Assembly (NCBI GenBank): GCA_017531845.1
Contig: JAFXKI010000007.1
Location: forward strand, 124,001-188,000
DNA from: Opitutales bacterium
Lineage (GTDB): Bacteria > Verrucomicrobiota > Verrucomicrobiia > Opitutales > UBA953
Length of the DNA stretch: 64,000 nucleotides
Reading direction: 5' to 3'
The translations under genes and the position numbers were made by a program. Below, piece after piece: positions 8,909 to 18,470 of the stretch (its first letter is position 1; each line of letters opens with the position of its first letter). The notes beneath the pieces were generated by a model. The model did no database searches. It was not told the origin of the DNA and was given only the letters and a program-made list of their open reading frames with translations.

Positions 8909-10540
8909 ATGAAAGAAATCCCTATCTTCAGCCTTGCAGAAAAACTCGGCATCGACGAACAGTTCGTCGAACCTTACGGACGCGACAAAGCGAAAATCTC
9001 GCTCACCGCGCTAAAAAATCCGCCGAAACGCGGGAAGCTCATTCTCGTTTCCGCCATCACGCCGACGCCCGCCGGTGAAGGCAAAACAACGACTTCCATC
9101 GGGCTTGCACAAGGTTTTAAAAAAATCGGAAAAAGTGCCGCTCTCGCACTCCGTCAACCGTCCATGGGACCCGTTTTCGGACGCAAAGGCGGCGCAACCG
9201 GCGGAGGGAAAAGCACCGTCCAGCCCGCTACTGAAATCAATTTGCAATTCACGGGCGATTTCCACGCCATCACTTCCGCGCATAATTTGCTCGCCGACGC
9301 GATTGACAACCGCCTCTACTTCCGCAATACCCGCCTCGATTCGCGCCGCGTAACCTGGAAGCGCGTTCTCGACATGAATGACCGCGCCCTGCGCAGCGTC
9401 ATCGTCGGGTGCGGCGGGAACGGCGTACCGCGAGAAACGGGCTTCGATATCACCGTCGCCTCCGAAATCATGGCAATTCTCTGCCTTGCGCAAAGTTACG
9501 AAGATCTTCGCGCACGCCTGAACAAAATGGTAGTCGGATTCGACGCGGAAAACAAACCTGTCTTCGCAGAAGAAATCGGCGTTACCGGATCGCTCATGGC
9601 AATCTTGAAGGAAGCACTGAAACCGAATCTCGTGCAAAGCGTAGAAGGCGTTCCCGCGTTTATCCACGGCGGACCTTTCGCCAACATCGCCCAAGGTTGC
9701 AACTCCGTCATCGCAACCCAAATGGCTATGAGCTACGCCGATTACGCCATCACGGAAGCAGGCTTCGCTTTCGATTTGGGCGGAGAGAAATTCTTCGACA
9801 TCAAATGCCGCACCGCAGGATTCGCTCCGGACGCCGTCGTCATCGTCGCCACCATTCGCGCGCTTAAAATGCACGGCGGACGCGGTTTGAAAGAACTTAC
9901 CGAGGCGGACGTTCCCGCCGTCGAGCGCGGACTTGAAAACCTCGCCGCTCACATCGATTCCGCGAAAAAATTCAAGCGTCCGATCGTTGTTGCCATCAAT
10001 CGTTTCCCGACGGATACGGAAGAAGAATTCGCCGCCGTGAAAAATTTCTGCGCCGGACAAAGCGTCGCCTGCGCCGTGGCAAACGTTTTCGGCGAGGGCG
10101 GAGACGGCGCTACCGAGCTCGCTCAAGTCGTTGCCGATGCCTGCGAAACGCCCTCTCCGGAATTCGTGCCGATTTACCCGCTCGACGTTCCCGTCGAAGA
10201 AAAACTCAACGCCATCGCTCGCGAAATTTACGGTGCAGACGGCGTAACAATTGCTGCCAAAGCAAAAAAGAAGCTCGAGCTTCTTGAACACGCCGGCGCA
10301 TCCCGGCTCATGATTTGCATGGCAAAAACTCAAAATTCGATTTCGGACGATCCCGCCAAGCTCGGACGCCCGCGCAACTTCACGATTTCCGTGCGCGACT
10401 TTGAAATCGCCGCCGGCGCGGGCTTCCTCGTCGCTCTCACGGGAGACATCATGCGCATGCCCGCACTCCCCAAAGTGCCCTGCGCCGAATCCATCGACCT
10501 CGATGCCGATGGCAACATCACCGGCATGCTCGGCGTTTAA
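8909..10540 (+). CDS. fhs: Formate-tetrahydrofolate ligase
   Basis: The protein has 543 residues, close to the usual 556. The nucleotide-binding loop TPTPAGEGKTTTSIGLAQG lies near residue 50, and RQPSMGPVFGRKGGATGGG follows. The enzyme makes 10-formyl-THF from formate, ATP and THF, feeding one-carbon metabolism for purines and fMet; it also serves acetogenic or anaerobic formate assimilation. It is followed by a strong terminator at 10581-10617. The assignment is secure. Confidence 0.97.
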   Translation: MKEIPIFSLAEKLGIDEQFVEPYGRDKAKISLTALKNPPKRGKLILVSAITPTPAGEGKTTTSIGLAQGFKKIGKSAALALRQPSMGPVFGRKGGATGGGKSTVQPATEINLQFTGDFHAITSAHNLLADAIDNRLYFRNTRLDSRRVTWKRVLDMNDRALRSVIVGCGGNGVPRETGFDITVASEIMAILCLAQSYEDLRARLNKMVVGFDAENKPVFAEEIGVTGSLMAILKEALKPNLVQSVEGVPAFIHGGPFANIAQGCNSVIATQMAMSYADYAITEAGFAFDLGGEKFFDIKCRTAGFAPDAVVIVATIRALKMHGGRGLKELTEADVPAVERGLENLAAHIDSAKKFKRPIVVAINRFPTDTEEEFAAVKNFCAGQSVACAVANVFGEGGDGATELAQVVADACETPSPEFVPIYPLDVPVEEKLNAIAREIYGADGVTIAAKAKKKLELLEHAGASRLMICMAKTQNSISDDPAKLGRPRNFTISVRDFEIAAGAGFLVALTGDIMRMPALPKVPCAESIDLDADGNITGMLGV

Positions 10541-10579
10541 AATCAAACCGCAAAAGTCTCACGACCTTTGCTTCAGCTC

Positions 10580-10617
10580 AAAACGTTCCCGCGAATTTCG
10601 ACGGGAACGTTTTTTTG
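10580..10617 (+). terminator. Rho-independent terminator built from two inverted CGGGAACG motifs
   Basis: Stem AAACGTTCCCG (10581-10591) pairs with CGGGAACGTTT (10602-10612) around a 10-nt loop, followed by a T run. Each arm contains one copy of the octamer that is over-represented throughout the window. It lies 41 bp after the fhs stop. Confidence 0.9.
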
Positions 10618-10729
10618 TGTTCTAGAATGTATGATGAAACGGAAGCGGCTAAATTTCAATTTGCAGTCTTTGCATTTTTGAGCAAGAATGGTGCTTTTAT
10701 TTTATTCTCAAACATCTAAGCATAACATC

Positions 10730-12178
10730 ATGGCTAATGTAAAATTTTTCAGCGGCAAGGAAATCCCGCTCGAAATGCACAAGGTGCGCATCGTTCAGAA
10801 ACTGAGCCTGCCGCCCGTGGAAGAACGCGTCGCACGCATGAACGAAGCCGGCAACAATACCTTCCTTTTGCAGAATCGCGATGTCTTTATGGACATGCTC
10901 ACCGACTCCGGCGTGAACGCTATGAGCGATCTCCAGCAAGCCTCCATGCTCCGCGCCGACGACGCCTACGCCGGCTCCGAAACCTACAATCGCATGACGG
11001 CGAAAGTTTCCGAAATTTTCGGCATGGAATATTTCCTTCCCGTTCACCAGGGGCGCGCGGCGGAAAACATTCTCGCCACCGCGTTTGTTAAGCCGGGCGA
11101 CGTTGTGCCGATGAACTTCCACTTCACGACGACGAAAGCGCACATCACGCGCCTCGGCGGAAGCGTCGAAGAACTCATCGTTCCCGAAGGCTTGGAACCG
11201 ATTAACGATTGCCCGTTCAAAGGCAATTTTGACATTCCGCGTCTCGAAGCTCTCATCGAAAAAGTAACGCCGGCTCGCATCCCGTTTGTCCGCATCGAAG
11301 CGGGAACGAACCTCATCGGCGGGCAACCGCTCTCGCTCCAAAATATGCGCGAAGTTGCCGCGCTTTGCAAAAAACACGGCATCAAAGTCATGCTCGACGC
11401 GTCGCTCCTGCAGGACAATTTGTATTTCATCAAAGAACGGGAAGAAGCCTGCAAAAACATGAGCATCCGCGAAATCACGGCGGAAATCGCCTCGCTCATG
11501 GACATCATTTACTTCTCGGCACGCAAATTCGGCTTCGCACGCGGCGGCGGGATCGCCATTCGCACAAAAGAAGACGAAATGCGCATGAAGGAATTTATTC
11601 CGCTCTACGAAGGATTCCTGACTTACGGCGGGATGTCCGTCCGCGAAATGGAAGCCATCGTCGTCGGCTTGGACGAATCGATGGACGAAGACGTCATTTC
11701 GCAGGGGCCGAAATTCATCGAATACATGGCGCAGGAGCTCCACAAGCGCGGCGTTCCCGTGATTCTTCCGGCAGGCGGACTCGGCTGCCACATTAACGCG
11801 ACGGAATTCTGCAAACACATTCCGCAGGCGGAATACCCGGCGGGAGCGCTCGCGGCAGCCGTTTACATCGCCAGCGGCGTGCGCGGCATGGAACGCGGCA
11901 CGCTCTCCGAACAACGCAACGAAGACGGCTCCGAACGCTTTGCCGAACTTGAGCTCCTCCGCATGGCAATGCCGCGCCGCGTTTACACGCTCTCGCAAGT
12001 GGAATACGCGATCGATCGCATCGCGTGGCTTTACCAAAACCGCGAACTCATCGGCGGGCTCAAATTCGTTGAAGAGCCCAAAGTTTTGCGCTTCTTCTTC
12101 GGTCGCCTCGCCCCGACAAGCAACTGGCAGGAAAAACTCGTCGAAAAATTCCGCAAGGATTTCGGCGACAGCCTGTAA
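10730..12178 (+). CDS. Tryptophanase / tyrosine phenol-lyase family beta-eliminating lyase
   Basis: A 482-residue fold-type I PLP enzyme starting MANVKFFSGKEIPLEMHKVR. Family segments include DSGVNAMSDLQQASM, HQGRAAENIL (cofactor phosphate site), FHFTTTKAHITRLGG and VMLDASLLQDN; the Schiff-base lysine is probably in FSARKFGFARGGG. Family members split Trp to indole or Tyr to phenol, releasing pyruvate and ammonia. The lysine region differs from the usual SGKKD of TnaA and Tpl, so the exact substrate cannot be assigned. The ATG at 10730 is chosen over the upstream non-conserved extension to 10688. Confidence 0.82.
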   Translation: MANVKFFSGKEIPLEMHKVRIVQKLSLPPVEERVARMNEAGNNTFLLQNRDVFMDMLTDSGVNAMSDLQQASMLRADDAYAGSETYNRMTAKVSEIFGMEYFLPVHQGRAAENILATAFVKPGDVVPMNFHFTTTKAHITRLGGSVEELIVPEGLEPINDCPFKGNFDIPRLEALIEKVTPARIPFVRIEAGTNLIGGQPLSLQNMREVAALCKKHGIKVMLDASLLQDNLYFIKEREEACKNMSIREITAEIASLMDIIYFSARKFGFARGGGIAIRTKEDEMRMKEFIPLYEGFLTYGGMSVREMEAIVVGLDESMDEDVISQGPKFIEYMAQELHKRGVPVILPAGGLGCHINATEFCKHIPQAEYPAGALAAAVYIASGVRGMERGTLSEQRNEDGSERFAELELLRMAMPRRVYTLSQVEYAIDRIAWLYQNRELIGGLKFVEEPKVLRFFFGRLAPTSNWQEKLVEKFRKDFGDSL

Positions 12179-12195
12179 GCGATTGAAACCGAAAA

Positions 12196-12285
12196 GCAGA
12201 GAAAGCTGAAACGTTTAGCCGGCTTTGCCCGGAAAATTCCTGAAGGGAATCTCTTTAACCGGAGGTTCCCTTCAGCTTTTCTGCA
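12196..12285 (+). terminator. Long nested hairpin downstream of the tryptophanase-like gene
   Basis: Outer arms GCAGAGAAAGCTGAA (12196-12210) and TTCAGCTTTTCTGC (12271-12284) are nearly complementary. An alternative inner stem CTGAAGGGAA (12240-12249)/TTCCCTTCAG (12266-12275) is followed by CTTTT. It may be a terminator. The GCTGAA/TTCAGC arms recall the dispersed intergenic repeat found around polA. Confidence 0.6.
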
Positions 12286-12353
12286 GGCGGACCGCACAAG
12301 TTTTTCAACTTTGTAATTTGGACGCGAAGCATGTTTAATAACGGAATTTTATT

Positions 12354-12962
12354 ATGTCCGATTACGAACTTGCCATGAAACAGCGCGAAGAACGCATTGC
12401 CGAACTTCGCACGAAACTTTTGGAAATCCTTCCCGCAGACATTGTTTCGGGAACGCGCGGACTTACGCTTGAGATCGGTTGCGGACACGGACATTTTCTC
12501 GCCGCCTATGCGCAGGCGTTCCCGCAGGAATTTTGCCTCGGGCTCGATTTGATTTCCAAGCGCATTGAACGCGCCAACCGCAAGCGGGAGCTTTCCGGAG
12601 CGGAAAATCTCGCATTTTTTAAAGCGGAAGCCACCGAGTTACTTCTCGCCCTGCCCGAGACCTGTCGCCTCGCGAAAATCTTTTTCCTTTTCCCGGATCC
12701 GTGGCCAAAAAAACGCCACCACAAAAACCGACTTATTCAAACCGAAATGCTCGATCGCCTCGCCACCCGCGCCCACGCGGGAACGCGCCTGCACTTCCGC
12801 ACCGACCACGCGGAATATTTCGACTGGAGCCGAGAACTCGTCGAGGCGCACCCGCAGTGGACTCTCCTGCCCGACGAGCCCTGGCCTTTCGAGCGCGAGA
12901 CGTATTTCCAAAGCATTCTTCCCGATGCCTACCAATCCCTCATTGCCGAGCGGAATACCTGA
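12354..12962 (+). CDS. trmB: tRNA (guanine-N7-)-methyltransferase
   Basis: A 202-residue SAM-dependent methyltransferase that makes m7G46 in the tRNA variable loop. The SAM site is LEIGCGHGHFLAAYA at about residue 40, and the family signature FPDPWPKKRHHKNRL lies near residue 115. The C-terminal segment FRTDHAEYFDWSRELV is also typical. It is followed by an A/T-rich spacer (12963-13026) and then the ABC-F gene in the same direction. Confidence 0.96.
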   Translation: MSDYELAMKQREERIAELRTKLLEILPADIVSGTRGLTLEIGCGHGHFLAAYAQAFPQEFCLGLDLISKRIERANRKRELSGAENLAFFKAEATELLLALPETCRLAKIFFLFPDPWPKKRHHKNRLIQTEMLDRLATRAHAGTRLHFRTDHAEYFDWSRELVEAHPQWTLLPDEPWPFERETYFQSILPDAYQSLIAERNT

Positions 12963-13026
12963 AACGAGAAACAAACATTTAACAGTTCTCTAAGCTTTAA
13001 GCCTTAAAACTTTCATCTTTCAAAAA

Positions 13027-14925
13027 ATGGCTTTGCTTGCAGTCAGAAATCTTTCCTTAAAATTCGGCGGTCCGTCGCTGTTTGACGACGTAACCTTCCA
13101 AGTCGAAGCGGGCGAGCGCGTCTGCCTCATCGGGCGCAACGGCGCGGGCAAAAGTTCTCTGCTGAAAATTATCGCGGGAACGCTTGAGCCGGATGCCGGC
13201 GAAGTTGCCGTTGCGCGCGGCTCTCACGCCGCTTTTCTCGCACAGGAAGTCCCGGAAAAAATCGCGGGAACGGTGCGCGATGTCGTTTTGAGCGGGCTCG
13301 GCGACGCGGGTGAAAAAATCCGCGCCTACGAAACGCACGACACGGAGAAATATTCCGAAGCCGAGCTCGACGCGATTTTTCATTGGCTTGAAAACCATTC
13401 CGCGTGGAGCCTTTCGAGCGAAGTTGACGCGATGATTTCCAAAATCGGTGCCGTTCCCGAGTTGCCGTTTTCCTCGCTTTCCGCCGGCATGAAACGCCGC
13501 GTTTTACTCGCGCGCGAACTCGTTTCCAAGCCCGATATTCTGGTGTTGGACGAACCGACAAACCATCTCGACATCGACGCTATCGAATGGCTCGAAGAAT
13601 TTCTTCTCGCGTGGCAGGGCGCGATTCTCTTCGTCACGCACGACCGCCGTTTTCTCAAGAAAATCTCCACGCGCATTCTCGACCTCGAAGGCGGCATCGT
13701 TACGTCCTGGGATTGCGATTACGATACTTACCTGACGCGCCGCGAAGAGCTCAACGCAAGCATCGCCGCCAACAATGCGGAGTTTGACAAATTACTCGCG
13801 CGCGAAGAGGCGTGGCTGCGCCAAGGCGTGAAGGCGCGCCGCTGCCGCAACGAAGGGCGCGTACGCGAGCTGAAAAAACTGCGCGAAATCCGCGCCGCAC
13901 GCCGCGCCTCCGTCGGGAACGTTCGTGCGACGATTTCCGAGGGCGAAAAATCCGGGGCGAAAGTGCTCGTCGCCGAAAACATCTCGCATACTTGGAACGG
14001 CGTTCCCGCGATCCGGAATTTTTCGACAACGATTATGCGCGGCGACCGCGTCGGGATTATCGGTCCGAACGGTATCGGGAAAACGACTTTGCTGAAAATT
14101 CTGCTCGGGCAACTTGCGCCCGACGCGGGAACGGTTACGCACGGCACGAATTTGCAAATCGCGTATTTCGACCAGCTGCGCTCGCAACTCAAGGAGGATA
14201 AAACGCTCATCGAAAACCTCGCCGGAGAAGGCGCGGACACCGTCGTCGTCGGCAGGCAAACGCGTCACGTCATCAGCTATCTCGGCGATTTTCTTTTTAC
14301 GCCGGATCGCGCACGCTCGACGGTTTCGATGCTCAGCGGCGGCGAACGCAACCGGCTTTTGCTCGCGAAAATTTTTCTCAAAACGGCGAACGTGCTCGTG
14401 CTCGACGAACCGACAAACGACCTCGATTTGGAAACGCTCGATTTGCTCGAAGAACTGCTCGGCAATTTCGACGGCACCGTGTTGCTCGTTACGCACGACC
14501 GCCAGTTTTTGGACAACGTAACAACGAGCTATATCGTCTTTGAAGGCGACGGAAATTTGCGAGAGTTTGTCGGCGATTACGACGCGTGGCGGCGGGAACA
14601 TCTCGCCGAAATCGCGGTAAAAAGCGCTCCCGCGAAGCCGGAAAAGCCGAAGGCGGACGTTCCCGCGGGAACGGCGCAAGTACCGAAAAATCCGCCGTCG
14701 AAGAAAAAGCTTTCCTACAAGGAAACACGCGAACTCGAAGCGCTTCCGCAAAAAATCGAAGATTTGGAAACCGAGCAAAAAACGTTGGCGGAAAAACTCA
14801 ACGATCCCGATTTTTACCGTGATCCCGCCGCCGTCCAAGCCACCAATGCGCGCCTCGCCGAAATTGACGAAGAATTGCTTTTCGCGCTCGAACGCTGGGA
14901 AGAACTCGAATCCCGGAAAGCGTAA
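13027..14925 (+). CDS. ABC-F family ATPase (Uup-like)
   Basis: A 632-residue soluble twin-ATPase without membrane segments. The first cassette has GRNGAGKSS, LSAGMKRRVLLARELV and VLDEPTNHLDI. The second has GPNGIGKTT, LSGGERNRLLLAKIF and VLDEPTNDLDL. A linker rich in Arg and Glu (about 255-300) joins them. The C terminus is a coiled coil (ALPQKIEDLETEQKTLAEKL), the DNA/RNA-binding tail typical of Uup. ABC-F proteins act on ribosomes or nucleic acids rather than as transporters. Which subgroup function applies is inferred, not shown. Confidence 0.92.
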   Translation: MALLAVRNLSLKFGGPSLFDDVTFQVEAGERVCLIGRNGAGKSSLLKIIAGTLEPDAGEVAVARGSHAAFLAQEVPEKIAGTVRDVVLSGLGDAGEKIRAYETHDTEKYSEAELDAIFHWLENHSAWSLSSEVDAMISKIGAVPELPFSSLSAGMKRRVLLARELVSKPDILVLDEPTNHLDIDAIEWLEEFLLAWQGAILFVTHDRRFLKKISTRILDLEGGIVTSWDCDYDTYLTRREELNASIAANNAEFDKLLAREEAWLRQGVKARRCRNEGRVRELKKLREIRAARRASVGNVRATISEGEKSGAKVLVAENISHTWNGVPAIRNFSTTIMRGDRVGIIGPNGIGKTTLLKILLGQLAPDAGTVTHGTNLQIAYFDQLRSQLKEDKTLIENLAGEGADTVVVGRQTRHVISYLGDFLFTPDRARSTVSMLSGGERNRLLLAKIFLKTANVLVLDEPTNDLDLETLDLLEELLGNFDGTVLLVTHDRQFLDNVTTSYIVFEGDGNLREFVGDYDAWRREHLAEIAVKSAPAKPEKPKADVPAGTAQVPKNPPSKKKLSYKETRELEALPQKIEDLETEQKTLAEKLNDPDFYRDPAAVQATNARLAEIDEELLFALERWEELESRKA

Positions 14926-14938
14926 ATTTTAATAAATC

Positions 14939-16327
14939 ATGAAAAAAGCACTCATTCTCGGCGGCGGCATCGCCGGACTCACCGTTGCAAACAGCCTCGC
15001 CCTACGCGGCATTGATTTTTTACTCATCGAAAAATCTACGAGAGTCGGAGGCGCAATCCGCACGTTTTCCCGAGACGGTTTCATCGCCGAAGGCGGTCCG
15101 CAAACCTTTATCGCGGAAGAAAAAAAAGTTTTCGATTTTCTTCGGGCGACGGGGATTCTTGAAAAAACCATCGAAGCCCGCCCCGCCGCGAAAAAGCGTT
15201 TTATCGTGCGCGGCGGGAAACCGCGCGTTGTTCCTATGTCGCCCGCCACTGCCGTTACGACACCGCTTTTTTCTCTTCTCGGAAAAATACGCCTGCTCGC
15301 CGAACCCTTTATTCCCGCCAAGCGCGACGGGAACGCAGAAAGCGTTGCGAATTTCGTCCGCCGCCGCATCGGCAAGGAGATGTATAATTACGCGCTGAAC
15401 CCGCTGGTTGCGGGAATTTTTGCCGGCAATCCGGAAACGCTCGACGTGCGTTTCGCGTTCCCGAAAGTTTGGAATCTGGAGCAACGCTACGGCTCGCTCA
15501 TTCGCGGCACGTTCCCGAACGCGAAAGCCAAAAAAGCCTCCGGGAACTACGAAAAAAAGCGTACGCTTTCGTTCCCGCAGGGTATGGAAACGCTACCGAA
15601 ACTTTTACGCGCGAAACTTGATCCGCGCAAAGTGCGTATCCATTCCGAAATTACAAATCTTACACGCGAAGGTTCCGGCTGGCGGGCGCATTGGCGTTCC
15701 CGCGCCGCCGTTTGCACTTTTTTTGAAGAAGACGCGTTTTTCGACGAAATCATCGTCGCCACACCGCCGCACACATGGGGTGAAATTCCGTTTTCCGATC
15801 CTGCCCTGCGTGCGCATTTTTCCCGCGTTCCCGCGCTCGCCACGCCGCCCGTGACCATGCTCACGCTCGGTTTTCCGCGGGCGAACGTCTCGCACCCGCT
15901 CGACGGTTTCGGAATGCTCGTTCCGGAAAAGGAAAATCGGAAAATTCTCGGCACGCTGTTTACGTCATCACTTTTTCCGGGACGCGCGCCGGAGGGCTTT
16001 GTTACGCTTTCCACTTATCTCGGCGGTTCCCGCCAATCGGAAATCACACACCTTTCTGCAGAAGAACAGTTAAAAATCGTGCGGGAGGAATTGCGCGAAC
16101 TGCTCGGCGCGACGGGCGAGCCCGCCTTTATCGAACGCGTGGAAAACCCGCAGGCGATTCCGCAATACAATCTCGGCTACGAAGATTTTTTTAAAAAACT
16201 TTCCGAAATCGAATCCGCGTTCCCGCTCCGCTTTGCGGGAAATTTCCGCGGCGGCATCTCCGTCGGGCAAACCATGCTTTCCGCCCTCGAAACTGCCGAG
16301 AAAACCGCGCTCGCCGCTCATAGCTAA
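14939..16327 (+). CDS. hemY: Protoporphyrinogen oxidase (HemY-type flavoprotein)
   Basis: The protein has 462 residues. The dinucleotide-binding motif ILGGGIAGLTVANSLALRG is at the N terminus, followed by LIEKSTRVGGAIRTF. The C terminus contains RFAGNFRGGISVGQTMLSA, the FAD-contacting segment of the oxygen-dependent oxidase family. It converts protoporphyrinogen IX to protoporphyrin IX in haem synthesis. No other haem genes are in the window. It sits 13 bp after the ABC-F stop and could be co-transcribed. The symbols hemG and hemY are both used for this family. Confidence 0.9.
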   Translation: MKKALILGGGIAGLTVANSLALRGIDFLLIEKSTRVGGAIRTFSRDGFIAEGGPQTFIAEEKKVFDFLRATGILEKTIEARPAAKKRFIVRGGKPRVVPMSPATAVTTPLFSLLGKIRLLAEPFIPAKRDGNAESVANFVRRRIGKEMYNYALNPLVAGIFAGNPETLDVRFAFPKVWNLEQRYGSLIRGTFPNAKAKKASGNYEKKRTLSFPQGMETLPKLLRAKLDPRKVRIHSEITNLTREGSGWRAHWRSRAAVCTFFEEDAFFDEIIVATPPHTWGEIPFSDPALRAHFSRVPALATPPVTMLTLGFPRANVSHPLDGFGMLVPEKENRKILGTLFTSSLFPGRAPEGFVTLSTYLGGSRQSEITHLSAEEQLKIVREELRELLGATGEPAFIERVENPQAIPQYNLGYEDFFKKLSEIESAFPLRFAGNFRGGISVGQTMLSALETAEKTALAAHS

Positions 16328-16376
16328 GAGTTGAATTTTTCAAAGTCTCTCTAAATAATAAAGCAATTTGAGTTTT

Positions 16377-17636
16377 ATGAACGCCCACCCTTTTATTTCC
16401 GAAGAAAGAGCAAATTCCCTCGCCGAAAAATTCGGGACACCGATCTACGTTTACGACGAAAAAACCTTGCGGGCAAACGCCGCCGATTGCCTTTCGTTCC
16501 CGAATGCCTTCGGGCTCACGGTGCGCTTTGCGATGAAGGCTTGCCCGACGGCGGCAGTGCTGAAACTTTTTCATTCGCTCGGGCTTCATTTCGACGCCTC
16601 CAGTCTCTACGAAGTGCAGCGCGCGATGCTTGCCGGCGTTCCCGCCGAAAAAATTTCGCTTTCCACCCAAGAGCTTCCTGCAGATTTTGCCGACGTGCTT
16701 AAACTCGGCGTAAAATTCAACGCCTGCTCGCTTTCCCAGCTCGAACGCTACGGGCAATCCTTTCCGGGAACGCGCGTGGGGGTTCGCTTTAATCCGGGAA
16801 CGGGTTCCGGCGGAACAGGGAAAACCAACGTCGGCGGACCGGATTCTTCCTTCGGTATTTGGCACGAATACGCCGACGACGTCGAAGCCGTTTTGAAAAA
16901 ATACGATCTCACGCTTGAGCGCATCCATACGCATATCGGCAGCGGAAGCGATCCCGCCGTTTGGCAAAAAGTGGCGTTGCAATCGCTTAGCTTGGTTCGC
17001 CGCTTTGAAAGTGTAGAAACGCTTGATTTCGGCGGCGGCTACAAAGTGGCACGGGTTGAAGGGGAAAAAACAACCGACCTGCAAATTTGCGGCGCGCCCG
17101 TGCGCGATGCCATCGCCAAACTCGCCGGAGAAACCAGAAGAAAACTTCATTTCGAAATAGAGCCGGGAACGTATCTCGTCGCCAATGCCGGCGCCGTTCT
17201 CGCGCGCGTTCAAGACCTTGCAGACACCGGAGAAAACGGACGCAAATTCATCAAACTCGACATGGGCATGACGGATTTACTTCGCCCGAGCCTCTACGGC
17301 GCGCAACATCCGATTTTTCTCGCAAAAAAATCCGGGCGCAGCGTTTCCGAAAATACAGAAAGTTACGTCGTCGTCGGTCATTGTTGCGAATCCGGAGACC
17401 TTGTTTCCTGTGCTCCCGGCGAACCCGAAACGCTTGCGGAAAAAACGTTCCCGCAGGCGGAAATCGGAGATTTTTGCATCATCGGCGGCGCCGGAGCCTA
17501 TTGCTCGGCAATGGCAACGAAGAACTACAACTCATTCCCCGAATCCGCAGAAGTGATGATTGAGGAAAACGGAAACGCCCGGCTAATTCGCCGAAAGCAA
17601 AAACTTGAGCAAATTATCCAAAACGAAATTGTTTGA
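16377..17636 (+). CDS. lysA: Diaminopimelate decarboxylase
   Basis: A 419-residue fold-type III (alanine racemase-like) PLP enzyme. The PLP lysine lies in VRFAMKACPTAAVLKLF. Further family motifs are HTHIGSGSDPAVW, LDFGGGYKV, EIEPGTYLVANAG and the CESGDLVS active-site cysteine loop near the C terminus. It makes L-lysine from meso-DAP. Carboxynorspermidine decarboxylase is related, but the CESGD loop and length fit LysA better. The ATG at 16377 is preferred to the TTG at 16368. It ends at a bidirectional terminator. Confidence 0.9.
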   Translation: MNAHPFISEERANSLAEKFGTPIYVYDEKTLRANAADCLSFPNAFGLTVRFAMKACPTAAVLKLFHSLGLHFDASSLYEVQRAMLAGVPAEKISLSTQELPADFADVLKLGVKFNACSLSQLERYGQSFPGTRVGVRFNPGTGSGGTGKTNVGGPDSSFGIWHEYADDVEAVLKKYDLTLERIHTHIGSGSDPAVWQKVALQSLSLVRRFESVETLDFGGGYKVARVEGEKTTDLQICGAPVRDAIAKLAGETRRKLHFEIEPGTYLVANAGAVLARVQDLADTGENGRKFIKLDMGMTDLLRPSLYGAQHPIFLAKKSGRSVSENTESYVVVGHCCESGDLVSCAPGEPETLAEKTFPQAEIGDFCIIGGAGAYCSAMATKNYNSFPESAEVMIEENGNARLIRRKQKLEQIIQNEIV

Positions 17637-17641
17637 GAGAC

Positions 17642-17678
17642 AAAAAAAAGCGGCACGAATTCATGCCGTTTTTTTTTG
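17642..17678. terminator. Bidirectional terminator between lysA and suhB
   Basis: Stem CGGCA (17651-17655)/TGCCG (17664-17668) is flanked by an A run on the left and a T run on the right, serving both convergent genes. Confidence 0.88.
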
Positions 17679-17686
17679 TCGCCGAA

Positions 17687-18436
17687 TTAAAGCCACTCTT
17701 CGCGGGCAGCGCAGCGAAGATTAAAGTTTAGAGCGCGTTTACCCGTCGGCTCAATTTTGATAAAGCCGCCGGCAGCTTTGACAAGTGCCATGCCTGCGGC
17801 AACGTCCCACAGATTCGTGCCTTTTTCGCTGTAAACGTCCGCTCGGCCGGAAGCGACATAAGCGACGGCAAGTGCCGCCGTCCCGATCATGCGGATTTTT
17901 TTAAACATTCCTACTTCGGCAATAAACGGAGCGAGTGCCTCGGGAGATTTGTCGGCAAGAGCCGGGAATCCGGTCATCAGGCAAGCTTGGGAAATTTCCG
18001 TTGCCCACGCGGGAACGATTTTTTCGCCGTTGAGGAAAACGCCTTCGCCGACCAAGCCGGAAAACATTTCGTTTGCGTTAAAATTATAAATAACGCCGAG
18101 CACGGGATCGCTCCCGCGCATTAAGCCGATGCTGACGCAAGTCAGCGGTTGCCCGCGCTGATAATTAAATGTGCCGTCGAGCGGATCCACGACCCAATAA
18201 AGCGCGCCCGGCGTGTCGTAAAGTGCGGGATCGCCGCCGAGCTCCTCCCCGAAAATCGGTAATCCGGTGGCGGCGAGACGTTCCCGAATCAATTTTTCGG
18301 AATCCGTATCTGCGGCAAGTTTAACGTCCGTATCGGAATTGAGAGCAACGCTTCGGTTTCCGCCTGTTCGAAGAATTGCGCCGGTATCTCTTGCGGCGGA
18401 CTCCGCAATTTTCAAAAGTTTTTTCAAAGCTTCCAT
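17687..18436 (-). CDS. suhB: Inositol monophosphatase family phosphatase
   Basis: The protein has 249 residues. Metal-binding motifs of the Li-sensitive phosphatase superfamily are visible: FGEELGG (motif with the key Glu), WVVDPLDGTFNYQRG and the C-terminal WDVAAGMALVKAAGG. Bacterial members hydrolyse myo-inositol-1-phosphate and related substrates, and SuhB also works in rRNA antitermination. Substrate assignment within the family is uncertain (SuhB, CysQ and HisN are alike). It is convergent with lysA. Upstream is the structured repeat at 18471-18669. Confidence 0.85.
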   Translation of the reverse strand: MEALKKLLKIAESAARDTGAILRTGGNRSVALNSDTDVKLAADTDSEKLIRERLAATGLPIFGEELGGDPALYDTPGALYWVVDPLDGTFNYQRGQPLTCVSIGLMRGSDPVLGVIYNFNANEMFSGLVGEGVFLNGEKIVPAWATEISQACLMTGFPALADKSPEALAPFIAEVGMFKKIRMIGTAALAVAYVASGRADVYSEKGTNLWDVAAGMALVKAAGGFIKIEPTGKRALNFNLRCAAREEWL

Positions 18437-18470
18437 AACATCGCAATTTTACTGCGTTCCCGCGTAATCC

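Noticed and set aside
9011-10546. 511-codon frame antisense to fhs
   Set aside because: It lies wholly opposite a secure fhs gene and arises from codon bias; composition is His/Asp/Gly-rich without motifs. The same holds for the frames opposite the tryptophanase-like gene and kbl.
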